Shown here: one piece after another, positions 9,715 through 22,300 of the stretch
Layout: every line of letters begins with the position of its first letter
Position numbering within the stretch: position 1 is the stretch's first letter
Assembly: GCF_000003605.2 (NCBI RefSeq)
Contig: NW_003120918.1
Coordinates: forward strand, 272,370 to 295,730
From: Saccoglossus kowalevskii
Taxonomy: Eukaryota; Hemichordata; Enteropneusta; Harrimaniidae
Direction of reading: 5' to 3'
Length of the DNA: 23,361 nucleotides
Notes under the pieces: generated by a model
Databases searched by the model: none
Told to the model about the DNA's origin: nothing
Seen by the model: only the letters and a program-made list of their open reading frames with translations
Program-made: the position numbers and the translations under genes

Positions 9715-11530
9715 TTAATCAGATCTTTTATGTGTGCCATTATGTTCTGGTTTATTTAATCCTTTGACTGCCAGATATTTTTCCCGCTCAAAATTCAGCA
9801 CGCAAACATTTTCACATTTTCGAAAATTGTCACCGAATTTCATAATCATTTCGGACCATACAGATATTGCTTTTAGTTTTTGATCAAAAAAATTTGTCAA
9901 TTTTTATCGACTCTTTATGTGGGTAGGAGCAGGCTGTACAAACATATTTTGTAGATGGTGCCAAAAGTTGACAAGGGCGCTCAACAGATTAATACTATTT
10001 GAAAACTGCCAGTTTTGCCAATAGATTATTTGTCCAAAATGTATTGGCAGGTAATTTAAGTTTTACTGACGTTTTGTTTTGTTTGTTCCGGATCACAAAT
10101 TTGCTATATTTAATTCCTTTTCAAATATTTAATTTCTGGAGATGATATCAAGTGTTTTTATGGTTTTATTAGGGTATATACGAGTATCATATTGATTGGT
10201 AATGTTATGCATGTCTGATTTTGTAACATAAATTTGTTGCTTTTTATTTAATTCTGTTTTTGGGGTCATCATCACCTAATGACTCCATTATAAACGAGTC
10301 TATCGGTGAAGGTTAAAATCCTAAGATAATCTTGTGTATGATATAATCTAAAAATTCAGTTTTAATTTTTGCCTGAAACTTTACGTTACTTAATATATTG
10401 ATCATGCACAAAGCAATTCAGTGATGGATTGTCCTATTTTGTGGAAGGTTACAAATTTAACAATGATGCTGGAAAAAAAAAACGAATTAGATATTCATGT
10501 GTATTTGATATTTATTGTGTTGCAACATTCAAAATGCCGTTGATAACCTTCGCTACATGGATTTGAAGTGGATTGGGTTTGGTAAAACCAACTAAAATGC
10601 AATGTATGGTCCTGTTTCTCTGATTTCATGGATTAATTAATTATTACTGTAACTATCAAATGCATGTTCATTAAAGCCCATGTTAAAAATGTTCTCTTAA
10701 AATTAGACTTTTATTCCTTTTTTTTTTTTAATTTTGAGATTGAAATTCACACTTTAAGATTCGATGTAAATGGTTCCTGAACATTAATGATATTTCAACA
10801 TTAAAGTAAAAATTTTTAGATTATTTATTTTTCAGTAACATGACCTTAATGACATTGCACATAATGCTACCATAAATTATGGAATAAAAAGCGTGTTAAT
10901 GTAATTTTGTAATATAGAACTTCATCAGATTATTTTATGGTGGCCATTTCAGATTAAAGCCTACACCGTGTTTATTCCTCTGATATTCAACGTTTTCCAA
11001 ATTTTCATATGGAAACATTTATCACTTATTTATTGAAAATAAATAAAAATAAAGAGAATGTTTGCTTATGTCTTTGTTATTACCAGTATGTGACTATAAT
11101 GAATGCCTCCCATTGAAGAGAGTCAACATTGCATTTGTAACCAGTAACCAGGTTCCTGTATCAACTTTATCAATCTATAGTTCAAATCCTATCTGAGTTG
11201 AACACCCAGAACAGGTTAACCCCCAGTCCTGTGCGAGTGTGCTGCAGAAGAAATAGAAAGGCCAAATCCACTGGCCGAGATTCATTCACTAACTGCTTGG
11301 GCCTAGTTGAGTCCAGGATAACCCATTGCATTGCCAACATGTTCGCACTAACAGGACTGAACAGAAAAGGTAAGTGCATTTTTGAGTTTACATTATCACA
11401 GATTATGTCAGGGAAGGCACACTCACAGCTAGAAGTTGGTACAGAACACTCAGATTCAGTCAATTTGCTTGTATCTGGCTGTGGGTTGGGTTTTTCATGC
11501 AAGAATAAGAGAAAATAAACTGTTGTATGC
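9715..11530. other. Region between convergent genes, no gene seen
   Basis: Most of it is AT-rich with poly-A/T runs and no coding signal. About 11100–11480 is visibly less AT-rich. It contains a consensus-looking splice donor (AACAGAAAAG|GTAAGTGC, junction near 11370) but has no start codon or obvious acceptor. Open frames of about 100 codons there, on both strands, match nothing I know. The block may be an old repeat, a non-coding exon, or part of a longer PREB 3'UTR. Confidence 0.4.
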
Positions 11531-11541
11531 TTATATAATAG

Positions 11542-11575
11542 TTTATTTGATTGTGCAAATTTATACATGTTTATT
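11542..11575 (-). terminator. Probable polyadenylation signals of the minus-strand gene
   Basis: Two AATAAA words on the minus strand (read as TTTATT at 11570–11575 and 11542–11547) lie about 1.8 kb past that gene's stop codon. They would give a long AT-rich 3'UTR covering about 11530–13370. In such AT-rich sequence these words also occur by chance. Confidence 0.35.
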
Positions 11576-13370
11576 TTTAAATATGTACAAAGAAAAAAGT
11601 CTTACTCTTATTTATGATTAAATAAATTGAGAGGAAAAAAAAAGTTGAAAGTATTGACAAAAAATGAACAGTTACACATGAGGCTCGAACAAAAAATAGA
11701 GAAGTGATACAAAAAAATGTCCACAATTTCATCACTGTATATATTAAGTCGAAAACAAATGTGGTGGCATAACCAACAAAAAAATGCTCCAGGAAATGTA
11801 ACATAATGCAAATTAACTAAGAATAGTTTGACATCGATGAGACGAGGTAACAAACCTAATATGTATATACTCTAAGTAGTGAAAGGTAGACTTCTTATTC
11901 AGTTGTTTTATAAATGTCAAACAATTTGGGTTTGCCATATCAGTAAGAATGCCATTTGGAACAGAATTTTTACTGATGCTACAACCAGTAAGGAAAATGT
12001 TGCATATTTTACAATTATTTACAAAATATTTACATAAATATAAAAAAAGGTTGTCGCACTTTAAACCTTATTCCTGTAAAAAATATACCAGTACTCAAAC
12101 ATAAACAGCAGTATATTTTTACTTTGACTGATGAGGGCGCTGAAACCTAATGGATGGCAGCTTCTCCATTTCTATAAGTTACAATATTGAATAGTTATTC
12201 AACATGTCAACATATATATTTTCAACACTTGTGTGATTATCATCCAAACAGCAATCATATCGGTATACAATTTTTTAAAGTGGTCTCTGTTCCTTGCAAC
12301 ATCACACAGTACAAAATCATGTGACTTTTACCATCACACATTTAAAAAAAAAATCCTATGTTCAGAACAAATAAATAATTCCAACAGCTCATATTTTTTT
12401 TCTTCTAATTACAAATTTTTTCTTTTGCACCTAAGTACAGTACAACCTGTTTAAAGCAAACCCTTTCCAGTCCTGTTCACTTATAGTCTTTGTTTTTATA
12501 AAAAGAATTCTAAGTACCTATGTAAATCAGATATATTTTCTCTGTTGAGTCAAAGCATATATACAAACCTGTCAACAAATAAGCTGCTCTCTGATTGGTC
12601 TAACTATTTGGTTTTAGGGTTGGGTAGCCAATCAAATGCAACCTTTTAAGTAGCTTAGCATTGACTCATGTTAAATATTAAGTAGAATCAAACTACACAC
12701 TGAACTTTTTATAAAATATTAAAACAAGTTGGAATGTATAAGCTATTAAAATAAACATTCAATTAAACAACAGAAAAATAATAAAAATATATGTGTTAAA
12801 AGTTAAAGTTTTCTCATGAATACATTTCAGTTATTTGGTTTAATCTGGATAACCAGATTTTTTCAGTGTATTTGCGGTGAAGGATATACACTGATGCATT
12901 GCTGGTAACACTATGGACTGTTCACAGGGTGTTCAACAACATTTCTTTCGTCGCTATGTGGCATCTACGCATATTGTAAATAAAATGATCCTGGCAAAGT
13001 CGTCTCATACGTGCAACAGAAATGTTCAGGTCTGTTTCACACACAAAATTTGCAACTGCTCTAATCCAGTTTCTCCAGATTGTAGAATGGAGCGCTATGC
13101 GTATATAGGTAGATTCATAAGTATCAATTCCTCTACTAGCCATAAGCAAATCAACTGTTGTTCATCTTGACTGGAGTCTGCCATCTATGGCGAATGTTGA
13201 GTACAATGTACATTTCTCAATGGAAGAGTTATCTTTGGTTGTAAAACTGGGTACGCTATGCTAATTTTTGCAAATTTTGAAAATATCACATGATCTGTCA
13301 TAACCAATTACAGGTAGTCAAGCTAAAACATGACTAGTTCACATCACATGACCTCTAGTGAATTTGTTAC
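11576..13370 (-). other. Predicted 3'UTR of the minus-strand gene
   Basis: No coding segment is convincing here. The stretch is AT-rich and holds the palindromic element at 12546–12668. Assignment to the 3'UTR rests only on its position between the stop codon at 13371–13373 and the nearest clustered minus-strand AATAAA words. Confidence 0.4.
12546..12668. mobile_element. Small palindromic element (MITE-like)
   Basis: The ends TGAGTCAAAGC and GCATTGACTCA are inverted with one mismatch. Inside, AAGCTGCT…TGATTGG (to 12598) pairs with CCAATCA…AGTAGCTT (from 12628). The element is 123 bp and is flanked by TGT on both sides, which could be a three-base target duplication or chance. It falls in the probable 3'UTR of the minus-strand gene and would fold in that RNA. 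Confidence 0.5.
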
Positions 13371-16300
13371 TCAGTAAGCATCTGTGGCACTGGGTCGTAG
13401 CCAGGCATCTTGGCTGGTAGCCGAAACAGGTCTGGGAAGAGAAAAAAAAAAACTATTAGATATATGAAACAAAATATTAATCCCAGGCAAGAACTTCCTG
13501 GTATTTATGAAATAACACTGTATTTACAATAAACACATCTCTAGCAGAAGCACAAATTTTGAAAATAATTTTTGTTTTGGTGGGATTTAAAATTGTTAGC
13601 AGCCGTGAAGCAATACATTTCAACAAATGATGTATTAAACATTTCTCTGCAATGCTTGGTAACTATATAAAGGGTGGTAGGTGTGGGTCCCATACTACAC
13701 ATACCAACATGTACTGTGAACTGTTCTAATTTGCAAGAGACACATTTTTGTGAGTCAGTGAAAATTTGTCTTGAGATAATCCCACATTCAGTGTCAGAAA
13801 CATTTTTGTAAAATTTTTTCTTCACTGATGCCATTAAATCATCAAAATGAGAAAATTCTAGCAGCAAAAACTAAGCGGTTTAAAGTATGCCAGTTTAATT
13901 TACCAGAAAAATTGAATGTATTAACCTACTGTTAACTATATAGCATTGCTTTAGATCAAAGCCAAAGTTTTGGGAGGAGGGGGAATCATATGGAGCTGAT
14001 TCCCCCTAGACACTAAGGGTTGATACAAGTATATTATAAATACAATTGACAGCGTATTTATGGATTGGTAATTGTATGACTTAATAACTACAGACTACAA
14101 GGCTTGAACTTCAGAATTCACAGGGCACCAGGACATTTTAGAAAGGTATTCAGGATAGGGGCAATCTCGCCAATCACCTCCACAAATGGCCTCTGTGAAT
14201 TTCAAACCTTGAGACTGCAATCAGACAACTTACAAGGTGAATCTGATTCAGGATTGGTAGGAATATGATGTAAGCGACATGCTGGGAATAAATGAAATGA
14301 AATCCATGGTATGGCAATTTGGGTGGGAAGAATAAAAAAAAAATAATTAGTGATGATAATTTAATCCAGGATCTATGATCAAGAATTGTTATCACCAAAA
14401 TAACAGGGTTTAAATATATCTATATAAGAATTTTTATTTCAGATAATTTTTCAATTTGAAAAGGAAAAGCAAGTATTTATTATCTATTAGAAGTGCATAT
14501 TTTATGTAAATTTTAAGTCCGATTCATCTATAGAACAGACACGGGTTTGAGGTTGGTATTATCAATGAAGTCAATGCAAGTAAAGCTTCAAGTCTTACAG
14601 GCTTAACTTATGACAGAAGAGGTTGAAAAAAAGAAGAATGGGAAACATAAGCCACTGGTCTGATAATAATAAATATTTGGTCTTTTCTCATCATTATTTA
14701 AAACCCAAATTTGCTCTGGAAATTCAAGAGAATATCTAGACAGTAACTGTAATGTTGGTAAGTAACATTTTTGGGTGGTTTTACATGTAGTAAAAATATT
14801 TACAGAAATTAAAAAAACAAAAAGATTGATTGAATAATCAAAAACAACTATTTAATCAGATACACAACTAGTAAATTAAAGAAACTATTTAATAAAAACA
14901 CTACCATATTTGCCCTAGTAGTGCAGTAGTACACACGCTGACAAAAATGACAGTTGCTATGTTAATGATCCAGGATGCAACAAAAACAATTTTGAGTTTA
15001 TACGTTCTTCTAATAGAGCAAATATGGTTATGGTAGCAAGAAGAAAAAAAATGGGCATTTTTAGTTTTATAAAGGGAAAGTCAATACTTACATTAATGGA
15101 TTTAATTTGTATGTTAAGTTCAGGTGTAAATTTACAAAATTTTCACAGCACTCGTTATTATTACACACATACTTTCTACTTGATTTGAATGACATCATAA
15201 CCAATCAATAATTTGTGATGTCATTCGTCGTAATTACTGCCTATACTTTTAAATTTAAATTTGATGTGAATTTTGCTTACCTATCGTGACTTGTCTTTGC
15301 CATAAATCTCTTTAACACTTCGTCAGGATCTGCTAATGAGTCGCCATCAACTGAAAGATAAAACAAAGAACAAAAAAAAGCAACTAGAAAGAGACCAACA
15401 CACAGTTACAAGTAAGTAGAGACATGTTCAGTAACACAGACAATGAAATGAAACAAAGGATACACACTTTCAGGTTACAAATTGTTTCACATAATACCAT
15501 CAACAGGTTTTGGCACTAAAATTGTTTGAAAAAAGTTTTCTGACAAATGTGACTCCTTTAAGGATTCCAGTAATTTTCACAGCTGCAACAATTTCTCAAT
15601 TTCACTGACTCTTGAAAGTTCATCCTCCTCACCAGTTTTCAGAATTGAGATACCAGTTATCAAGATGACAATAACGAAATGTTTTTTTCTCAATCAAATC
15701 AACAAAGTAACCTGGTCTTGCATCAGACATCGTTTTGTTAAAGTTTTACTTTGAGATCACTAAAAGCTTTATTGAGTTCATTGGCACTGTTATGTGAAAT
15801 ATTTGGATGTCCAGATGTCCAGTAATCTCCATTTTGGACAAAAGTGCCTTGCTGAAAGAGATGACTGATTTCCAAATCAAACTAACTTTTATAGTGGTGC
15901 AACCATCATGATCAAATTTATGTCAACAAACACTGAACTAAAAAGATTTTCAACATAAATGTATGCAACTTAGATATCTATGTAAGATGGTATGCAATGA
16001 AGATCCCCATCAATTGAGCATGGAAAGGTTTGATTATGTAAACATTTCTGAGTGAAATTATTACCATATTCTAAAACACAAAAACTGATCAGTTCTTTCG
16101 CAGATTCATTGATTTGCATTTGCACATCAACTGATGATGCTATTATATAACATTCATGTATCTATGAAGGCTTTTAGCAAGTGATGTGTTAAATATGTTG
16201 TGGGAATCTCTTGTTTGCATGATTTTGTATTTAGATCACAACAGTTGCATACCTTCATCTTTAATATGAATCCTTGATCATACACACAAAGTATATGATG

Positions 16301-19300
16301 AACGATACCCACACGTATTGAAGACAATGAGGTACAACATTCATGACGCTTTAATTATTATCCTGCACACAACCATGCATAGCAGCAAGAATATACGCTT
16401 ACCTTCCAACTGCTTGAGTTTTCGTAACCTTTCCTTGTTTTTACTTGCCAAGGCGTCAACATCGAAACTCGTCACAGAGCCCAGTGGGTCAGCTTGCTAT
16501 AAAAATGAAAAACACAAATTAAGTTAGATACTGTAAATGTAGCAATTATTCACTGCTGATAAGTAAAATGTGCTAAATTAAATTCACATGAACATGTTAA
16601 TTAAAATTGATTCCCTGGCATATTTCTGAACCATGTGAATACGCTTAAAATAACCAAATTAAATGCCGGTGCATCAAACTGGTTTTACAGTATGTTATTG
16701 AATGCTGGAAAAATTAGTAGGAAGGTTCATGGCAGGAACAAATTGGGCAGCAATGCCATTTATCAAAGATCATGAAGTTTGGAGATTTACCAATTACTTA
16801 ACGAATGTCCCATACTGGTACACACAGGTCTTGAATTTGTTTTTATTCTACATCTATAACCACCAAAATATGAAAGTCACTACATATTTAAATTTTTGTA
16901 CTCATTTACATAATATATTTTTACCATGACAAAACTAACACAAAGTATAAGTGGGGCATTTTTTCATACACGCGCAGCAAGTGACGCTGTGAGGTTATAA
17001 TGAGAAGATAGCAAAGTATGAAGACAGTTTGAGAATCACATCAACCAGTACGTGGTGCAGGTTGCAGCAATTCTGTACTGCCTGAGGGCATATTTTGCAG
17101 TATTCTCGTGATAACCTAATTATTATACATCTTTTCCTCCGGATGTAGTAATAATTTAAAGAGAGACAACAGCACAAAATGCCAAAGAAATGCGATGCAA
17201 TGTGATTTCTACAGTATCACACACTAATAATAACGCTAAATGTATACAAAGGAAAGTGTTTGAATATAAAACAACCTGAAATGCTTTCCATGTTGATGAC
17301 GTAGTATATCAATTAGAAGGAGAAATTTAAATTTCATCGTAGATAGAACAATAAATTATAGTTTTTAGGTGCTACAAGTATGATAATACAGTATTTGTTA
17401 TACTATTAGTGCTAACCTAAATCTATGGTCAAAATAGATAATAAGTTAATAGTTTGGATCCAATTGTTAGTTTACATTTATGATGTGCTTCTAATAGAGA
17501 AAATATGGTATGGTATATGAATTGATCAGCAATAGCCCCACAATTTCCAAACCATAACATGCAACTGACTAATTAATTTAAAAAATACTTAGTTTACTGC
17601 TACAGCTACATCGGAATGATGAAGTCATTGAAATAAGAGAAAATAATGGCATGATAACAAGTTAATTGTAACACAACCTTACCTTAAGACTTGGGGAAGG
17701 AATGTCTCTGGCTCGTCTTCGTTGCCGAGCTGATGATGGCTTATAGCCAAGAGGGCTGGGAATCTCTGTCTCTCCTGTGTTAGCATTCACAAATGCACTC
17801 TCTGATGGCAGAGGCATAGAAGGGGACTCTCTCCCCTGCACACACAGATAGGATAAAGGTGGGATAGAGAGATCATTAGTGTTTTTATAATATATAGCCA
17901 CACAACGTGAAGAACGGAGATAAAGTGAGGTACAGTGCATTGTTTGGTTGCTTGTGTAGAAGTATGTAGACGTGACCTTTTATTAAGGTGAGCTTGCTGG
18001 GAAATGAAATCTTTAAATGCAATGGATGATGGGGGCAACACTAGTATGTGAATCAGTGATATGAGTGAATGTGCACAGAGGGGATGAGGAGACGAACCAA
18101 CATAGGGTGCATGGATAGCATTTTGTGGAGTTTTCAATTGTTATTGTGTACGCATTGGGAGCATATTGTAAATGTAATGAGATTGGAATCTACAAGTGGC
18201 ACAATTAAAGCGTGCACACAGCAAATGTAATGTCTTCGTTAAGGGTTGAAGGTGATTCCAATTACTGTGCACTGAATTTATTTCACACTTGGGGTGTAAA
18301 ATTGCAATTGAAGGAATAATCATGGGATAATGCATTATTATTGGTGGAATGGCTAGCAGTGTCTACAATGGATGGGTACCTCTCTATTCTCTGAGACATC
18401 AGGGAATGCACTCGTGAACATGATACCATGTGATATGTATGGCATAATGTCATAGCGAGTCTAATAACACTATGACAGCATATTGAATAATGAATTCATT
18501 TCACAAGAAATGATTATGAGACATGCAAGTATGAATTAGACAACAGGTGCTTGCAAAATAGCTTACCAGTACGCCATGAATGTGCTCAAATGCTGATTGA
18601 TTGTTCATTTGTCTACTCTTGTTATCCTGGTACATTCTCTCAAAAAAGAATTTTAATAGCAATTTTGAATTGGTGGAAAATCTAACATGAATGTCCCTGT
18701 TTTTACTTATTTATGGTTGGACTGGTACAACAAGTTTAGAATAGAAGAGTTTTGAGTTGCCCAACTGGATGTGTTCCCTGGTTGCCATGTAAAAGTGTAG
18801 AGCTATATGGGTCGATTTTATAACCAATTATTTGTGATGTTTTTCACAAATTGAATATATACATACATGCATGCATGCATGTTGTCTCCCTGTAATATTT
18901 TGCGCATGTACATATAGATAGCAAGATGTTATCAATTACATTTGGTCTATGGATGTCTATAATATGTAATCAACATGCTACATCAAAATGAAAGCTTGTA
19001 AAATAAAATATCTGCCACCCCCCCCCCCCCCCCTCTTTGATGCATGGTAGCTCTGAGAAACCAGAAATGTTGGAGTGGCAGACAGGGCGTTTCTCTTTTT
19101 TAAAAACACTTGTGTTTATCTCACAAAATAATTTTGTTAGAAAACAAATCATGATCATTCCGAATTTTCCAATAATCTGTAATCTGATAAAGGTTGTATG
19201 GATAGAAAAAAAACAACAGAAAAATGATGACATAATGGTGTGAATGAACTTACCAAACCCAAATCTAACGGCCGCATACTTGGCATATCTTGCGCAGTAG

Positions 19301-22300
19301 TTATTCGACCTGAAATAAGATGAACAAAAGTTGATCAATTTTATTGAACCATAATGTTACATGGAAAGCAAAATACACCATCCCTTCACACACGTCTGTC
19401 AAACTGGTGATCATCACCAGCACACAAAGACGGACAGACGAAGGACGACTAACACTTTTTTGTATCTCAATTACTATACCAGTGCAAGTTATCACTATGT
19501 TGCTAACTTTATATGGCCACTGCACAATATACAATTAATATTAATCAATACAGCTGTGGGTTTGGTTAGAAATAGACACACAAGAGTTTTTATGACATCG
19601 CCTATGAATGTATTCAAGTAGTTTGTTAATAGGGCAAACCAAAGATATTAGAAAGAGACTTTTCTATTGTCTTTGGGCAAACTACTTAAATGTAGCTCAA
19701 TCTAATTTGTTTTACTTCCCAACATGTTAATTGTTTCATTATCCAGAGTTTCAAAATAAATCAAGAAGCAATTTTCTGCAATTTTCACTGCAATAACTTC
19801 ATATTTCATGTAAAGTTATACCACGTTTATCTTGAATTAGTGATCCGGCCTTTTTTCCACATATGGAATATTCTATAGCAAATAAGAAAACTATTAACAA
19901 AATATCAGCAACTTTCAAAGACATTCATGATTGATCAAGAATAATGCTGACAAAACTATTGTCTCAATATTAAAGCACAAGCACCCTTATGTTTATTATT
20001 CCCATCTACCTTAATGTATAATATATCTACACACAATGCAGTGAGAAGTCTTTATAGTCATATTAAAAAAAGCAAGAATAGAAGGCAAATAATGAGAAAC
20101 AATAGCTTATCTAAGGATGCAGAAGAATCTACAAACATTCTACCAGAAGTAAAACTTACTCTACATCAACTAACATATGGAAATAATATTATTAAAATTA
20201 TTACAAAAGTAGATAAAGAGATACAGATATGCAACATATTGAAGATGCACTGATCATGAAAATGCAAGACTAATGCACATTTTCAGAAATACAAATGAAG
20301 ATGAGTCATTGCATGTACATAGCTGCAGAAATCTCCCTGAGAATGAGAAAGCATTATACGACTTGTTTCCTGTCTCTCAATAGTGTACCATTATTTCAAA
20401 TCATTGAGACCACTGTTCAAAGTACCATGGTTACATAGGCCAGGGTAATGGTCGATGCAATGACGAGGGGGGAATAAAACACTATTTGACCGGTCAAAAT
20501 ACAAGTCTCATGGCTTTCTTGTTCTCAATGAGATCTCAACGACCATTGTTGTCAAAAGGCCTGATGCTATAAGAAAAGTGTTTTTGATGCTCGCATGAAA
20601 AAGTTGTAACAACCAATTTAATTTTCTCATTTTATAATGGCATATGCTATTAATATTTTGTTGACTGTCAATAACAGCATACCTGATTCTGACAATGCTA
20701 AGCAATGTAAATATGGAATGAAAAATGATATGATATGAGTAGACAAAGTTAGTACATGTAGGAATGAAATGTACATGAATGATGCTGATAGGAAAGGTGG
20801 TGGTGGTGGTGAAGATTGAGACGAGGGGAGTTGTACTCATAAAGGCATCTGTTAATTTTTCTTTGTGGCATTTTTAGCTGCCTTTTCATTTAAATTTTGC
20901 ATGAGAGAAAATGTAATTTCTGTCAAATATCGTACATGGGTGGGGGTGGGGGGTTAGACATTTCAGTCTTAGGTAATGATGCTGAGATAAGGTAGAAAGA
21001 AATTCAAAAAAATAAACAATTATGGAACTAAGTATGAAACATTTTAGTCAGTTTTTTGGAATTGCCTGAAATATGGTAGAGGTAATTAAAATGAATAATG
21101 AAGTTGAGGTAATTACTGTAGCTGACAATCATAACCTTGACACATTATGCTATAAATTTGTATACCTTGCAACATATACTTTAATGCATCCTCCCCCTCT
21201 TTCGTCTGGACTTACCGTTCACGTTACGCTTCAAGATTATTATTTTCTTTTTTTACTTTCAATAATAAGCAAAACACTTCAACCATTTTTCGCTACTTTC
21301 ATAATTTAAAACTGCTAATACAACAAACCTTATTCGCAAAAATTTGGTTCAGCTTACCTCTTCGAATGGCGTTCAGTTTTTCTTCCTGCTGTTGTATCAG
21401 TGCATTTTGTTGTGTTTCAAGTGTGGAGTTACTGTTAGGGTGTTCAGGGTACAGCGACCGGAACTCTTGACGTGACTTTCCATCTGCAAGACACAAATAC
21501 AGCAAAATATAAGAACCAAGCACACAGGTATTCAAAAGTGAGATGATCATATATAGAAACAGTGTCATCATTCCTCCAGTATCCACACTACTGAGGCCAC
21601 ATAACATGTATATTCAATAACTACATAATTTTAAAGGGTTATCTACCATCTTAATGTAGTATGAGACATATTTTCATTAATTTTGGGAGGTACATCATGA
21701 GATTGTGAGTGGTGGAAATAAACTTCACTGGGGTTCAATGACCCTCAATAACATTTACGAATCACTAAAATCTTCGGCCACAAATACTTGCTGTAGTGGA
21801 TATACAGATAATGCATCACAATCATCAGTTAATTTATTTTCTTCAATTCCTTTTGCAGATATGTATATTGGATCTTCAAATGTCTGCTGAACAGCTAGGA
21901 ATTTTGAGAGGCAGCACTTACAAAAATAATTATTGTTTAGGGGAAGACATGTCACTATACAGTACAGTAAACGTAATGTATGTGAATGGGTAAATGAGCA
22001 TAGAAATAGAATGTTGGTTTACAATAGAAGTAAACCAGTAGCACACAAAAACACAGTGCACAGTTTTTGTAATTTGTCAAATGCAGTACTTTTGCATTTT
22101 AAAATTATATAGTAAGTATATACTATGATGACAATTACGAACTGTGATATTTATGGATAAGCATGTTTCATTTTTTGAATATTGGTAACCCACTGTTAAA
22201 ACCAACAGAGTTTGCTGTCAGTCTGTTCTAAATTATGCACAAAAACCACATAAATTACACATACTTTGATTGTCATTTTGGAAAAATATACCTTGCTGAC

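Noticed and set aside
11182..11568. Minus-strand open frame of 128 codons
   Set aside because: It lies in the convergent intergenic region, has low-complexity hydrophobic content, has no splice context and matches no family I know.
19018..19033. C-run as a possible G-quadruplex
   Set aside because: A single homopolymer is weak evidence for a defined quadruplex and is a common assembly-error site; kept only as a simple repeat.
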